Part shown: positions 31,711 through 46,261 of the stretch, in pieces
How positions within the stretch are numbered: position 1 is the stretch's first letter
Layout of the letters: the number at the start of each line of letters is the position of its first letter
Origin: Glandiceps talaboti
Taxonomy: Eukaryota > Hemichordata > Enteropneusta > Spengelidae
DNA: 64,000 nt
Assembly: GCF_964340395.1 (NCBI RefSeq)
Contig: NC_135559.1
Location: forward strand, 8,102,259 to 8,166,258
Reading direction: 5' to 3'
Position numbers and translations under genes: made by a program
The notes under the pieces: model-generated
Databases searched by the model: none
Told to the model about the DNA's origin: nothing
Seen by the model: the letters and a program-made list of their open reading frames with translations, nothing else

Positions 31711-33310
31711 TAATTTCATCAGTAGCTCCAGATTAGGTATTATGATAACCACAGATAATCCCATAGTCCTTTGCATCTGAGCATGCTCAGTCTGAATTGC
31801 AAGTTCCCTATTGACTACATCATTCAAATGTAATTTAAATATTTGAATGTTAATATGTGTAAATGTACTGTTGTTGAGATGAGCATAAGAGCGACATGAC
31901 TTACATTAAAGAATATTAAGTAACTAAGTATCTAGTAACATGCATGTTGTTAACTGCAGTTGGTGGTGTGATTATTCATCATTTGCTGTTACTAGAATTA
32001 CAAGGAGTTAGTGAGGCAATGAAACAAAATCACAGATCACAAAGTAAACTGGCTTTGCATCTGTTTTGCCTGAAAGGGGGTCTTGGCAAAGTGATTCACA
32101 CAGAAAACTCATACTAGTAGCATGTATGTAGAAAAAAAGGGTTGTCCATTCATTTTACATGTGCTGTCTGAGAAAGGGTTGGTAATATGATATTGTTCAT
32201 GTCTAAAGAGGAGAGAAATTGTCTCTTTCTCTCTAGATATAGCCATTCACACCCCTGCTATCTTAAGTAATTACCACCCCCCCCCCCCCCCCCATTAGAC
32301 TCACACTGTCTGCAGTGGGTAGATCTACTGGGCCATACAGTTAGAACTGTATGTGTCCCCATGGACTAGTATATGTATATGTATATGACAATGTGATTGT
32401 GTATAATGCATATGTATACAAATGTATGTAATACTATAGTGTATGTGTACAACATGTAATTTGTATACAAATGTATTACTAGTATTACTATTACGGGTGA
32501 GATCAATAGTTCAATGTTGTAGAATAAAAAACTAAATTCTTTTAATTATACAAATGTACATGCAAAGGTCTCAGACCCGCTAACCCCTCCCCCCCCCCCA
32601 TCCCCCATCTAACAAAATTGGCCATAATTGAAAATTGTTTCAAACTGCACAATCAATTGCAAATCAAACTGTACAGAATGTAGTAGTATGTAGTGCTATG
32701 AATATAAAACAGCTCTTTTGCTGACACTTTACTTTATTTTAGTGCCCATGCACTAGTAGTAAACTTAGCGAAAATTCTTCCATTTATCAATTTGTCATAT
32801 TTTACATATATTTGTATTTAATAGGGGCACAAAACCAAAAACATTAAAAGTAAAATCGATTTTGTAAGATGAGAACTAGAATGGCTCAACCCCCCCCCCC
32901 CACCACCACCCCAAACAACAACTCGAAAAGTAAAAGAATTTAGGTTTTTTTTTATCCTAGTACATTGTAGATTGAACTACTGATCTTGCCATATACAGCT
33001 GTTCTTACATTATACAGTATCTACCTTTCTTTGTACAAGGTACAAAAAAGACATTGTGTGTTTACATGTATAGAATGTTTTATATGTATACAAAAGAGGT
33101 AAAATCTACCGGAGTTTTCCAGGTATGTTACCATGGTTACTTAACAACATTTTGATAAATTATCAAGCAAATTATGGAAATCTATGACGTACAATGAGTT
33201 CCCCTTTGTTCGCAGGTTCCTAAAGCCATGGAGGTCAAATCTTCGACCTCCATGCAAAAATGTGTATAGGTGCTCTAAACACTGTAAATACAGTTCCTGT
33301 ATAATGGTAT
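31711..33310. other. Probable intron 1 of zinc-finger gene 2; no gene seen
   Basis: AT-rich with three poly-C tracts (about 32275-32293, 32587-32599, 32890-32901) and a TATG/TATA-rich stretch at 32360-32480. A 10-bp hairpin (CATGGAGGTC / GACCTCCATG) lies just past this block's left context at about 33228-33256. Confidence 0.4.
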
Positions 33311-33410
33311 AGTCCTTTATACTTTTCTCAACTCCCTGGGGATCTTTTCATTACAGCCTGTGGCTGAGAGGATTAAATCTTGTTTGTCCTACCAGGTCCC
33401 CATTATTAAC
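33311..33410 (-). mobile_element. SINE fragment
   Basis: The minus strand reads GGGGACCTGGTAGGACAAAC .. GATTTAATCCTCTCAGCCAC .. CCCCAGGGAGTTGAG, the central part of the SINE body seen at 18886. Confidence 0.6.
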
Positions 33411-33878
33411 ATTGTTCACTTAATATAATGTAAGCATTATTCTGCCTGCAGACGACAAAGCAACAGCACAACAGACTCAAGTAATAATGTCTGCAAGCTG
33501 GATTCCGTGTAGTTATGCGAAGAAAAAAATGGCGTTCTAATCCTGAAAGGGTTGTCAAGCTTGGGTTCGTTTGACCATGGAACTGGTTCTACTTCCATGG
33601 TTTGATGACATGAAAACAGCGTCACTGGCCAGGCGGAACGCAGAAGCGTTTCAGTTAAACACCTTCTTGTAGAACAGAATGACTGTGATTACTCGAGTTG
33701 AATTTCACATGTCTCAGGATGTATTACCGTAAATCATATGTACAGATGAGATACTACGGTAGTCTGTTTTGATATGCTTAAATTAACATAGTGATAAAAC
33801 GTATCAGGTTTTCCTTAAAAGTTAACGCAACGATCATTACTTTGGGGACTGTAAAGATTGATAAGTGTTTATGCCTAC

Positions 33879-34021
33879 CTGCTAACTAATTATATATGTA
33901 TCCTGCCAAACGTGTGTACTCCCGACAAATCACACGCCAACTCGCTCCACCATGGACAGTGGTGGGTGTACGGAGATTATCAATGACAAAGCGTCTGAAA
34001 GAGCGCCCGCAATCGATGACC
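33879..34021 (-). other. Candidate first exon of zinc-finger gene 2
   Basis: The minus strand starts GGTCATCGATTGCGGGCGCT and ends at CAG before GTAGGCATAAAC (33878), closely matching the border of the candidate first exon at 25949. It contains one short upstream open frame (ATG GTG GAG .. TGA). The start site is unknown. Confidence 0.45.
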
Positions 34022-34722
34022 TTAAATAATCTGCTATGGTAGCGCAGGGCACGGCATGATGATATCTGGAAGGGGGTATTTAAAAAAAAAACTTTCAAAA
34101 AAAACTTTCAATAGTAAAATCGTGGTTAAATTACTGGATGGGTATAAAATATAGAACGGAGACCTTGTAAAACAGAAAATTTCACACAACCAAACGAAAT
34201 GATAGATATCAAAGATAGATACCGCCAAGGTGACGAGATTTTCAGCAAGCATAATAATTCTAGAAAAAACTTCTTAGAGGTTTTGGCAAATTTAAGTTTT
34301 TTTAGATATTACCATTTGCTTACAAAAAGTTGTAATTGCATCGATATCATAGAGAGGAGTTATCTATTTTAAAACCTTCTCAAATAGAGATCAGAAAAAA
34401 TCTAAACTTACGAAACATGTAGGTAACACAAAAGTACAAACAACCCAGCCAGTATATAATTTTACATTTCTGGTCCTTTTTAATGCGTGTCAACACAACA
34501 TATATTTGTTAAATAAATCCCGTTATGAAAACAATATCACATGAAAATACAAAAAAAAATTACTAGCTAAAATCGTGATTGTTGTTGTTGTTGTCCATTT
34601 ACATGGCCTATCATGTCCAGCAAAAAAATCTGCAAACGATCCAAGATCTCATGCTCGCTGCTAGCCAAACCTCATACTTGTCAGTGGGGTCGGTCCCCAA
34701 AAAGAAATAAATGCTAATTGAA

Positions 34723-34743
34723 GAGCGCCCGCAAGCGATGACC
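34723..34743 (-). promoter_or_regulatory. Third copy of the GC-rich leader motif
   Basis: The minus strand reads GGTCATCGCTTGCGGGCGCT, preceded by ACATAAA. It lies 70 bp upstream of the BOK-like start codon but points away from it, like the copies at 34001 and 26025. It could be a divergent promoter element or an orphan first exon. Confidence 0.4.
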
Positions 34744-34814
34744 TTTATGTTCGCTAATAGAGCCTCCGGAGAAGTGTCTCGTCTACTAGACTACAACCTA
34801 CAGGTAAAGTAGTT

Positions 34815-35330
34815 ATGGGAATACTGCTAGCATTCCAAGACTATATAAATAGTCTAAAGAATCGGCCTATCTTTCGACACAGACCCAGAGACGAAGATGA
34901 CGTTGTTGATCAGTCCGTGACACTAGTTAGAGAATATATTAACTACAAACTTTCCCACAGTGGACTTGTCAACAAACATGGAGTTCCCATCGATTTGGAC
35001 GACCTGTCTGACGTGTCATCTCACATAATTGTAACTGGTATGCAGTTGGAGACATTCCACCCAAACATCTACAAAGACGTTTGCCGAAAATTACACGTTA
35101 GTTTGACATCAGAAACCGTCGTGACCGATGCTTTCCATGAAGTTGCCAATGAATTGTTCCGAAATGGCATTACCTGGCCTCGTATAGTTTCTCTGTTTGC
35201 GTTTGTTGCATGTCTGGCGAGCGAGTGTGTTCTCCAGTTTCATCCAGATTTTGTGCACACGCTTGTGGATAATTTCAGAGACTTTATGGAGAAACACTTG
35301 GCAGGCTGGATATTGGAGAGAGGCGGATGG
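34815..35330 (+). CDS. BOK: BOK-like exon 1 (BH4 to BH2)
   Basis: 172 codons ending at RGGW before the donor GTAGGG (35331). Reading on would stop after two residues and lose the membrane anchor, so splicing is expected. Confidence 0.88.
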
Positions 35331-35953
35331 GTAGGGTGAAATATTATTTATTTGTTAGAAACGAGTAGAAATTACAGCATTATCGTGGATCAGTGTCCCG
35401 TAGTTCTCGAGTTGAACTTTGACCTCCTTTTCGTTTCCTCATAGACGCTCTCCAACGTCTATGGGTTGTATTGTGGATGGCAGTGTAATTTATGACTAGG
35501 TTCTCAAATCTTAGCAAAGCACTGGACACAGGAATAAGCCATATTTTAATGTACACACAGTCCACACACATTTTACAACAGTTGCTGCTATATTTTACTA
35601 ATGGTCAACTTGCATGTAGGGTACTTAAATCTGTAGTCATGGAAACTGGACTCACAGGATTTGATTCTGGTTTTGTCCAAAGTCAGAATGTTTCCAGGCT
35701 GTGTATAAATGCAGACGTGAAACCATGCATATTCCTACAAAAATACCAACAATGCATTACATATATGTATGTCATGAAATTAACCGTTCTAACAGTTTCC
35801 CCCCTTTTTTTTCTTTTTAAAAAAACAAACAAATAGATGAGCATTGTGACAACCATGGATGGTTACCGATACAACCACTCATTACGTCTCAGTACATTAA
35901 TAGGTGGTGTCGTCGGATTCCTAGTTGGCATTCTTATAACTGGAACAACCTAA
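34815..35953 (+). CDS. BOK: BOK-like Bcl-2 family protein, two exons
   Basis: The coding exons 34815-35330 and 35837-35953 join in phase 0 to 210 residues (human BOK has 212). BOK is a pore-forming pro-apoptotic effector of mitochondrial and ER membranes. Visible are a BH4-like helix (VTLVREYINYKL, 35-46), a BH3 region (about 62-79), SLTSETVVTDAFHEV (96-110), which is very like BOK, BH1 (ELFRNGITWPRIVSLFAF, 113-130), BH2 (WILERGGW, 165-172) and a C-terminal anchor (about 190-208) in exon 2. Two points differ from the usual family pattern: the BH3 Gly-Asp core reads Gly75-Met76, and the BH1 W-G reads Trp121-Pro122. The start is the only ATG before BH4. It is head-to-head with zinc-finger gene 2. 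BOK is preferred over BAX or BAK on the 90-150 segment. Confidence 0.9.
35331..35836 (+). other. BOK: BOK-like intron, 506 bp
   Basis: GTAGGG donor and AAATAG acceptor preceded by a T-rich stretch then A-rich sequence. Open frames inside it are not supported. Confidence 0.75.
35837..35953 (+). CDS. BOK: BOK-like exon 2 (membrane anchor)
   Basis: 38 codons plus TAA: MSIVTTMDGYRYNHSLRL and then a hydrophobic stretch, STLIGGVVGFLVGILITG. This matches the tail position of BOK after BH2. Confidence 0.82.
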   Translation: MSIVTTMDGYRYNHSLRLSTLIGGVVGFLVGILITGTT

Positions 35954-37190
35954 TTTGGAAAACAGTCTACAGGGGTGAACAAATCCACTGGTCCTGGGTC
36001 TGGGACTAGCAATTTTTTCAGGCGGACCACACAAATTTTACCTTGTCTGGTCCATCGAACCAGCACCTTACTGTTAATAACTGTGTTAAAAAGTCGTCTG
36101 AATATAAGATTCATAGGTAAGATTTAATGTTTCACATTAGCGGGACCTGGGACTGCTAATTCTTTCAGCAGGACCACTGGCTTTTTGAAGGCACTGGTCC
36201 AGGAACCATGAGTTCACAAAATTATTTGTGCACCCCTGAGTCTACAGTCACAGCCAACCTTGTTGTAGTTTAGAAGCCAGAGTGTATAAGATAGTTAGCA
36301 TTGCTGATGTTTTAATATAGTAAGGTAGTGTCTTCAGGTTCCTAGTTAGTCAGTGTGCCCTCTATAATGATAGCCAAATTTTGTAGTTCTGAGTCAAAAT
36401 GATGAAAACTGACATTTCATGTGAGTCACCACATAGTAAGAGATAGGGGAACACCAAATTTTGGTGCATCAGTAGAAATCGTGTGCATTAGTTGCCTGTC
36501 AAATTGGCTTAGAGGGCACACTGTAGTTGGTATTATTATAACTTGTACAACCAAATACTAGGATTATTCTAAACTCAACCAATCATGTAAATATGATTAT
36601 GTAATCATATGACCAATATATAATATCATATTAATGCAATTTGTATTTTAATGAAAAAAAATTATGAATTATTTATATTTTGGAGATGTATTTATATATT
36701 CGTACCAAATGTAGTGGTCTATATTGAGAGTACTTTTGTCATAGGATTGAAACTGGCTGTTTTAGGGGCAAGGGGTAGGTATGTGTGATATTAATACAAA
36801 TTCATTTGAGGATGAATCCCACTGTGTACATTTCATTATCCTCTGTATCATAACTTTCAAAATGCATTTCTATAATATCTTACTTGATTCATGTCCAAAT
36901 TTTGTAAACTTTAATGAGTCAGACCTATGGAACTTTATAACGACCAATAAGCCTAGAGCAACTAGTAAATTTATTCAACAAGTATACACCAGAAGGTGTT
37001 ATCGTTCATACATTTCATCGTAGTACTGTTACTTTACTTGTTATGATTGTCCTCTTTCCATTTTCCTGTTTCTTTAGACTAGTTATTTAATTTGGTTACA
37101 AATAAACCTGATGAGCTGGATGATGTATTACCTTTCTGCTTTTTTTATTGTCAATTAGTATGTTCACCTGTCACTATAATAAACAACTCT
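35954..37190 (+). other. Probable 3' UTR of the BOK-like gene
   Basis: Two diverged direct repeats (about 35978-36020 and 36143-36185) share GGGACCTGGGACT-like and CAG.GGACCAC. AATAAA occurs at 37101-37106 and 37178-37183; which is used is unknown. Confidence 0.4.
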
Positions 37191-37191
37191 T

Positions 37192-37193
37192 AC

Positions 37194-37233
<40 letters not shown>

Positions 37234-37970
37234 ACTACCTACCTACCTACCGACCTACCTACCTACCTACTTACTTACTTACTTACTTAGTTACATATGT
37301 ACTTACTTTCTACATGCTCACTCACTAACTCACTGACCTACTTACTTTACTTACTTACTTACTTATGTACTTACTTACCTACCTACCTACCTACTTGCTT
37401 GCTTGCTTACTTACCTACCTACTTACTTGCTTACTTACTTACCTACACACCTACTTACCTACCTACACACCTACTTACCTACCTACTTACTTTACTTACT
37501 TTACTTACTTACTTACTTACTTTACTTACTTACCTACTTACTTTACTTACTTACCTTACCTACTTACTTACCTACTTACTTTACTTACCTTACTTACCTA
37601 CTTACTTTACTTACCTTACTTACTTTACTTACTTACTTACTAAACTACTTACTTTACTTACTTACTTAGGCATTACTTACCTACTTACTTTACTTACTTA
37701 CTTACTTACCTACCCACCTACCTACCTACTTACTTACCTAGCTATTTACTTTACTTACTTACTTACTCTACTTACTTTACTCACCTTATTTACTGTACTT
37801 ACTAACTTACTTTACTTCCTTACCTACTTACTTTACTTACTTACTTTACTTACCTACTTACTTTACTTACCTTACTTACTTTACTTACTTATCTTACTTA
37901 CTTTACTTACTTACTTTACTTACCTTACCTACCTACTTACCTTATTTACTTTACTTACTTACCTACTTAC

Positions 37971-38018
<48 letters not shown>
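37192..38018. repeat. (CTTA)n/(CCTA)n tetranucleotide satellite, ~830 bp
   Basis: Continuous variants of TTAC/CTAC with insertions of single T. The Leu-Thr-Tyr open frames through it are artefacts. Confidence 0.98.
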
Positions 38019-38439
38019 GGCATTACATAGGTCAAATCTACTTGAGGTCCTAGAGTATTTTAGCAAAATTTCCTTCTCTAAAGTATACTGCAAGATTGTG
38101 ATAGTACTTTGAGATTACTGTGTGTTGATATGTTAATACCACCAGGTATTGAAAAATCAACGCAAGCTTTACCAGAAAACCCTGACCCTCCTGTAACCCC
38201 CCCCCCCACACACACACACACCTTGTTAATGTTATGTGCACCTCAGAAGTAAAAGTCTTATATTTTCGCCATTACTTTGTTGAAGATAGCTTGAAAGTTT
38301 CATTGTTTCTGCATTTTTAATATGCCTCAACCAATTGGTAGTACAGTGAGTGGTTACATATAAAGCAGAATAAGGACTGAATCTTTCAGACTATGTTTAA
38401 TAAAATGCACAAAATACATGTATATAATCATACATTTCT

Positions 38440-38740
38440 GGTATCCAAAATGATTCTATCTGTATTGTCATCATACAAATTTTTTAAACAAGAGGTCAAA
38501 ATGATTAAAAAAATAAGCCATAATAGAATCCAATATGGCCACCAAATATTTATTAACTCAATACGACGATACAGATTGTCGGTTTCCTTGAACTCCAAAA
38601 TGTCTTTTATTGTTTGAAAAAAGGAACAGCAACAAGCTTTCATATGGAGTCGTTTTGAGATATTTCCAGAACTTTGATTCTCAGGGAAATTGATTCCCTG
38701 AGATGCATGAGGTTGCTCTCTCCAAAGTTATGGTACAAGC
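38440..38740. repeat. Dispersed repeat, copy at 58870-59160
   Basis: Shared blocks are AGAATCCAATATGGCC, GCTTTCATA, ACTTTGATTYTCAGGGAA and CCCTGAGA / CCCCGAGA, in the same order and orientation at both places. Confidence 0.65.
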
Positions 38741-39778
38741 AATGGCAATCTATGCAAGGTTTAAAGGGCCATGTTTCAATCCCAGGTTATTGCGTTAGTG
38801 CTCAGGCTACCAAATAAGTGGCCTTGATGCCATTATTATAACCAACTTCTTAGATATTCCCCAATTCTAGGATCCATCCCATCTGAAATGTAGGCAAATG
38901 TGTACTAGTACAGTGTAATGCTGTCACACTTCGAGCCTCATATTATATTTAAACAAAAGAATAAAACATTAACTGCCTAGAGGGCGACATTCATTACGAG
39001 TAAATTTAACGACATAATACTTTATAGCTAGCCTGAGCACAGCCTGACTACAACCCTAGACCCTACACGAAGGGTCTATGCTACAACCAGTAACAAGAAA
39101 CTGAATTCAAAATTCCACAACTCATCAACTCGTCCATTTTATTTTTTAATTCTCTCGACACAAAACACGGTACATTTTTCTATAACCATCACCACATGAG
39201 ATTTTCTGTTCATCTAACTATCAATATGGAGTTCTATTAATCTAACAATGAATGTCTCCTATGTTACCTTAACACCATATACCTTAGTGCTGTGTTTGAG
39301 AGTATGTGCGGGGGGGGGGGGTGTACATATTCATACACACAATTGTGCACAGTGGTATATATTATAAGTGTATACTTATGATACAAAGACGTCATTTAGT
39401 ATAATTCAACTCGTGGACGATAAAGTCAGCAAGTTACCCTGGAAATGATTGCATTACATGCATTACATTCATCCTGTTGATATCACGAATGAAAGAATAC
39501 AATTAACTTAAGAGGCCACTAAGCAGGTGCCAATTTTACGTTGAATAAATTGTATGATATAAAACATATCGGTTCTTACTTCAAGTCAATAATATGTTTT
39601 TGAAGGATGTTTAGTAGAATAGCCCAAATCACTACTTTTTTCACTAATTTTATCTAAAATCATTTTGGATAATGAAAATATATCATGTCACATTGAGTTG
39701 TATCGTATCGTGTTATATTGTCATTTGCATTCTATTGTATCATACCAAAGGGCCTCATATATATCACGTTACATCACG
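38741..39778. other. Intergenic, no gene seen
   Basis: It holds the short hairpin AGACCCTACACGAAGGGTCT near 39059, a relative of which lies near 54650, and a poly-G run near 39310. Confidence 0.45.
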
Positions 39779-40112
39779 TTTTGTATTGTATTGTATTGTA
39801 TTGTATTGTATTGTATTGTATTGTATTGTATTGTATTGTATTGTATTGTATTACATTGTATTACATTGTATTACATTGCATTGTATTGCATTGCATTGTA
39901 TTGCATTGCACTGTACTGTGTTGCATTAATATTGCATTGTATTGTACTGTATTGTATTATATTGCATTAATATTGTATTGTATTGTTTGTATTGCATTAA
40001 TATTGCATTTCATTGCATTGTATTGTATTGTACTGTATTGTATTGTATTCCATTCCATTGATATTACATTGTATTGTGTTGTATTACATTGCATTGCACT
40101 GCATTGTACTGA
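39779..40112. repeat. (TTGTA)n pentanucleotide microsatellite
   Basis: A pure TTGTA core (about 39782-39850) grades into TTGCA and TTACA variants to about 40112. Confidence 0.97.
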
Positions 40113-41467
40113 CAGCTGATCTGAATTCGATGTACACAATGTTATATGTTCACAAACTATAATAAAGAAAAATGGCATGATTTAATTTACATGCAACTAC
40201 GTATTCAACATACATTTACCCCTTTGCACTTCTCTCAAAATGAAAATTATCACTTTTGATTTTTTCCGGCTACAAATTGTGTAGACGTCAAATATACAAT
40301 TTAGAGCGCTCCGAAAATCTTTCCTAATAACTGTTAGTCAGCAGTTCTTGAAAAATGAGTTCTCTTTGTAATACCTTGGGGAAGACACTACTCTAATACT
40401 AAAACGCTTTCCTGAATTTGTTACTGAACTACTCTCCAACTATTCTTTATGCGCATGCGCAACTGTCAAAAGTAGTTTTACTGCTCGATTTATTGCAACG
40501 CAGACCTCCCCAGTGTCGGGGCCAGGGGGTCACCAATGTACACCTAACTATCATCTAGTCATGTTTCAAAGCTTTGTAAGATTGACGTCATTGTCTTGCT
40601 GAGAAATGGAATGGCACTGACATGGTGATGATTAAAACACAGACAACTGAACTAATGTACGTTGCGCGAAATTACCTGGAGACCAATAGATAGATTGTTA
40701 GAGATGATACCATGATAGCAGGAGTCCTTTGCAAACTCACAGGAATTAATCAACAGCATGGTGTGATTGAACTGTGGTGAAGTCTGCAGTTATGTCTGCC
40801 GTTCAGGTGGTACAGGATCATTAAAATGAAATGTACGAAATAGTACATGTCCAGCTGAATTAGGCTGAGTCTGCATACAATTTTTTATGCAAAGAGTTTA
40901 TTGGTAGTAATTTACTGATGTGCGTATATATTTCTTGATTTAGCCATGTTCTGGAGTACATTGGAAGGCATGGAAAAGGCAAACATATTTGTAACCGAAT
41001 AAATAATAGCTTTTTTGGCAAGCTGTGGTCTTGTATTTTGTAACAAGTAACAACAGAAATGTTGGATAATGTGACATTCAGTTTATATACTAACCTCCTG
41101 ATCACATCTATACTGCTATGGATTGAAACTAGTAATCTGCTATGCCATGGTATGTAAGGTTATTTCACCTGCTAATCTTTATGCCCTCCCCCTACCCCCT
41201 TCCCTTTCGTACTCATACTCATGTCAATACGTCCTATCCTTTCCTACTCCTCAATCCTTCTGTCCTGTCTTTATTCCCTACCCACCTTCCCCGGCTACCC
41301 ACCTCCCGCTCCCATCCCCCACACTCCCAAGTTGCCTTCGTATCTACCAACATACATCTAGACAAATAGCAGCAATAAGATTGACAGACTTGTCGACATT
41401 GTGTTAATCATCTTCTCTGGTCGTTTGTTGAGAGTCAGGCTGACGTGAACATGAATAGTGATGCAAA

Positions 41468-41468
<1 letters not shown>
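40113..41468. other. Intergenic, no gene seen
   Basis: A pyrimidine-rich stretch lies at 41180-41330. No conserved coding signal. Confidence 0.45.
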
Positions 41469-41524
<56 letters not shown>

Positions 41525-41589
41525 GCTTGTGTGTGTTTGTTTGTTTGTTTGCTTTTTAGAAAGTAAAGTATATATATAGTAAATTTGTT

Positions 41590-41629
<40 letters not shown>

Positions 41630-41726
41630 AGTCAGTCTGTCTGTCTGTCTGTCTGTCTATCTGTCTGTCTCTGTCTGTCTGCCTATAGACTGTGGAGAGC
41701 CTATGGTCTGCCTGTGTGTGTATGTG

Positions 41727-41775
<49 letters not shown>
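41469..41775. repeat. (GT)n, (CTGT)n, (GT)n microsatellite cluster
   Basis: GT repeats at 41469-41518 and 41717-41774 flank a CTGT tract at about 41590-41680. Confidence 0.97.
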
Positions 41776-43300
<1,525 letters not shown>

Positions 43301-43479
43301 AGTATCTAAGTATATAAGTAGTTTTTATATAGAAAGGCAGATGACAAAGATTTCTTAGAAATCTTTTCACAGTGTGTAATTTGGGATATCAGGGATCAAA
43401 TGATAACTAAAATAATAAACACACACGTAAATACTTTTACTGAAAACACCAGAGACTAGTGTTTTTCTTGCTGTTGTTG

Positions 43480-43629
43480 TGTTGTTGTTGTTTGTTTGAT
43501 GTTTTTTATTTGTTTGTTTGTTTGTTTGTTTGTTGTCGTTGTTGTTTGTTTGTTTGTTGTCGTTGTTGTTTGTTTGTTTGTTTGTTTGTTTGTTTTTGGG
43601 TTTGTTTTTTTTTTTTTGGGGGGGGGGGG
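43480..43629. repeat. (TTTG)n, poly-T and poly-G tract
   Basis: TTTG and TTG repeats are followed by 11 T and 13 G. The open frames here are low-complexity artefacts. Confidence 0.95.
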
Positions 43630-46261
43630 TCGCAACAGCAAGCGAGGCTTGTGTTCTCTTGGTCTCAGACCACTGTAGAGAATGTTATGTACCGTCTATA
43701 TATCAACCTATTACTTTCTTATAGCCTGAAGGACATTTCCTTATAGAAAATAATCCCTTTGTTAATCAACGTTGTCAAGATTTAGTTTAGGAAACATTGT
43801 ATAGAAAGATGGCCAAGTATTAACCTATTGTGCGATTTTAATCAAGTTGCAAATGAATATAACTTGTACCAATGCTTTTAATTCTTCACTGCTGTAAGGC
43901 AGAAATCATTCATTTGCGCTATTTCGATTCACTTCCTGCGACCTTTTCACTTTCAATTCATATTTGCCATGCCGTTTTCTTCTCTATTTCAGGCTTAGAC
44001 ATTTTGTCAGATTCTGTATAATAATTTTTATTGTGTTCATTCATTTGTCGATCCATTTTCTTGTTGCACCGCCTTTATTTTGTAAAATAGTTGTATTTTG
44101 TTCGGATCACACTGGAATAAAATGATTTCAAGCAACTGGGAAAGAGCATAATCTTGTTAATGCTAATGCCTTTTATCGGTCACGTACACGTATCTTGTAC
44201 ATCTTCGCAAACTGGAAAAAAAAACTTCTTAAAATGGACAAATTACAGCCAGTTGTAGGTTACTGTTCACTGGCTCTGTTTGATACAACCACACAAAAAC
44301 CTGTAAGAGAATTTAAACCTTTTGATAGCAAGATTGAATGAATACAGTTTCTTGCTACATATTTTGTCTCAATGAAAGGAATAGACCTTTTGTCGGTTCC
44401 AAGATGCACTGCGCGTCTCTCCATACAATGCCATGTATTGTGTACGCGCCGAGGGGTTTGCACGTGCTACTCAGAGGGATGGTTGTCACCTGACCGTACC
44501 CAGGGTCTACCCGTAAAACCCTCTCTGTCGACGTTATTGATGGTGTTTAGTCTTTGTTCTATAAAATCTCCCATAATCAAAGACGTTAAAATGTCTTTCC
44601 ATCATTTCCTGATGAAAATGTTATTTCAAAAGTAATAAAGACAAAACAAATCTAACAAAATAAGCGACATGCTCTCGCGCAATGCATCTTGGAACAAGAA
44701 CATTGACTATTAACGTGTCACTATACGGGCATTAAACGACTGGTGCCTGTGTGTCTGCGTCTAGTTACTGTATGTTTACCAAGAACTGCATGCGATCTTG
44801 CTACCTTAACGTGTACAATATACAGTTTCTTATTAGTTTCTGCGTGGTTGTATCAAATAGACCCAGTGAACAGTAATATGCAAGGCGCTGTAATTATGAA
44901 TTAGAATAAGGCACTGTTTGAAAGGATTGTGTTTGACCTGGGACGTATATTAACTTCAACTAGAGAATTTCGTTCTACTTAAGCCTGTGCACTGCTAACG
45001 AAATCCAATAATTTGCAAAAATCAAGTTACTTCGCCATTTTAGAAAGAACCTTCGGAAATGATAATAAAAGGCGTAAATTTGCGGATATGGTTATATTAT
45101 ATGAGTCGAGTTGCGTAAGTTGCCTGGTAGCGTGGAAGTTGATAAACTCGCTCTGCAGTGCTTCCGACAAAGCCGAGTATATCTATAACAGAAATATCAA
45201 CAAATGGTGTATTTCATATGCACAACGTGTCTCTTTAATTTAGATCTGATAATAGATCTTTTCATGTACCCGACCAACTCTAATTCAATAACCCCAATAA
45301 AATGTGTTGCTTGCCATAAAGAGTACTGACAGAAAACATTACTAATGAAATCGAACGCTTTTGTCGGTTTTCCTGGAGGGGCTGAGAGCGGCTATTATTT
45401 ATAAAAATGATAGTTATTATTCAGTGCACGAAAACATATGTTATTGACAGATACAAAAATGTTACTGCAAACTTAAATGGCTCCTGTCCAAACTGTATAT
45501 CACATTGTGTGTATGTGAAGTTTAATTGACCTCAAATTTTGAATGGCGACCTGAATAGTATCACTAAAATGAAATTATCATAAATGTATTGATGTAAAGT
45601 CAATGCAACGCAATGACAATGAACGAAGAAATGAAAAGCAACATTCTTGCACAACAATGCACACGTCGTTCTATTCACATCAAATGTTATAGATGAAAGC
45701 AAAACAATTATGTCGATATTGAAATTTATTGAAAACGTCATTAAAAAATACATTTATGAGATACATTTATCGACATCGATTACCCACTTACTCGGTAGCG
45801 TGTTAAACATGTTTTTATGTTTCTATGAAAATGGGAAATAATAGCAGAAATAAAATTTGTAAAAAATCAATTAATTACTATATTGTCGTAAAATCTATTT
45901 TGCTAGCATTCACATTGCAAAATTAAATGATGTGTTGTTTATGCAAAATTGAATTTAGACTGTTTTAGGTTCTGTCTGTTGCCCCCATAATATATCAACA
46001 TCGTCAAGTCGGATTGATCATGAATGTACGTAAGAGCATGGAAGTAGGGGTTATAGTTCCATGGTAAGAGTGACTAATAAGTCCATGGATTGATCTCGCA
46101 TACATACTAACTGTCACATTGGTTCATTCAAAGGAATATATCATGATTCTTTGAGGTTATTGAATCTAGTACTTTAAAATTGTCGACCTTCAAAGATTGT
46201 CTGTCAGTTGGTGAACATTATAACAAATTAGGTGTAAATTGTTGGCATAAATGGTGCCGTT
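43630..46261. other. Intergenic, no gene supported
   Basis: AATAAA at 44116-44121 follows T-rich sequence that looks UTR-like, but no upstream coding exon was identified. Open frames of 60-90 codons near 44372 and 45013 match nothing known. Confidence 0.4.

Noticed and set aside
37297-38019. 240-codon Leu/Thr/Tyr-rich frame
   Set aside because: It is translation of a CTTA/CCTA satellite; all phases are open and the composition is repeat-driven.
39665-40119. Frames of 85-133 codons
   Set aside because: TTGTA pentanucleotide repeat translated in three phases.
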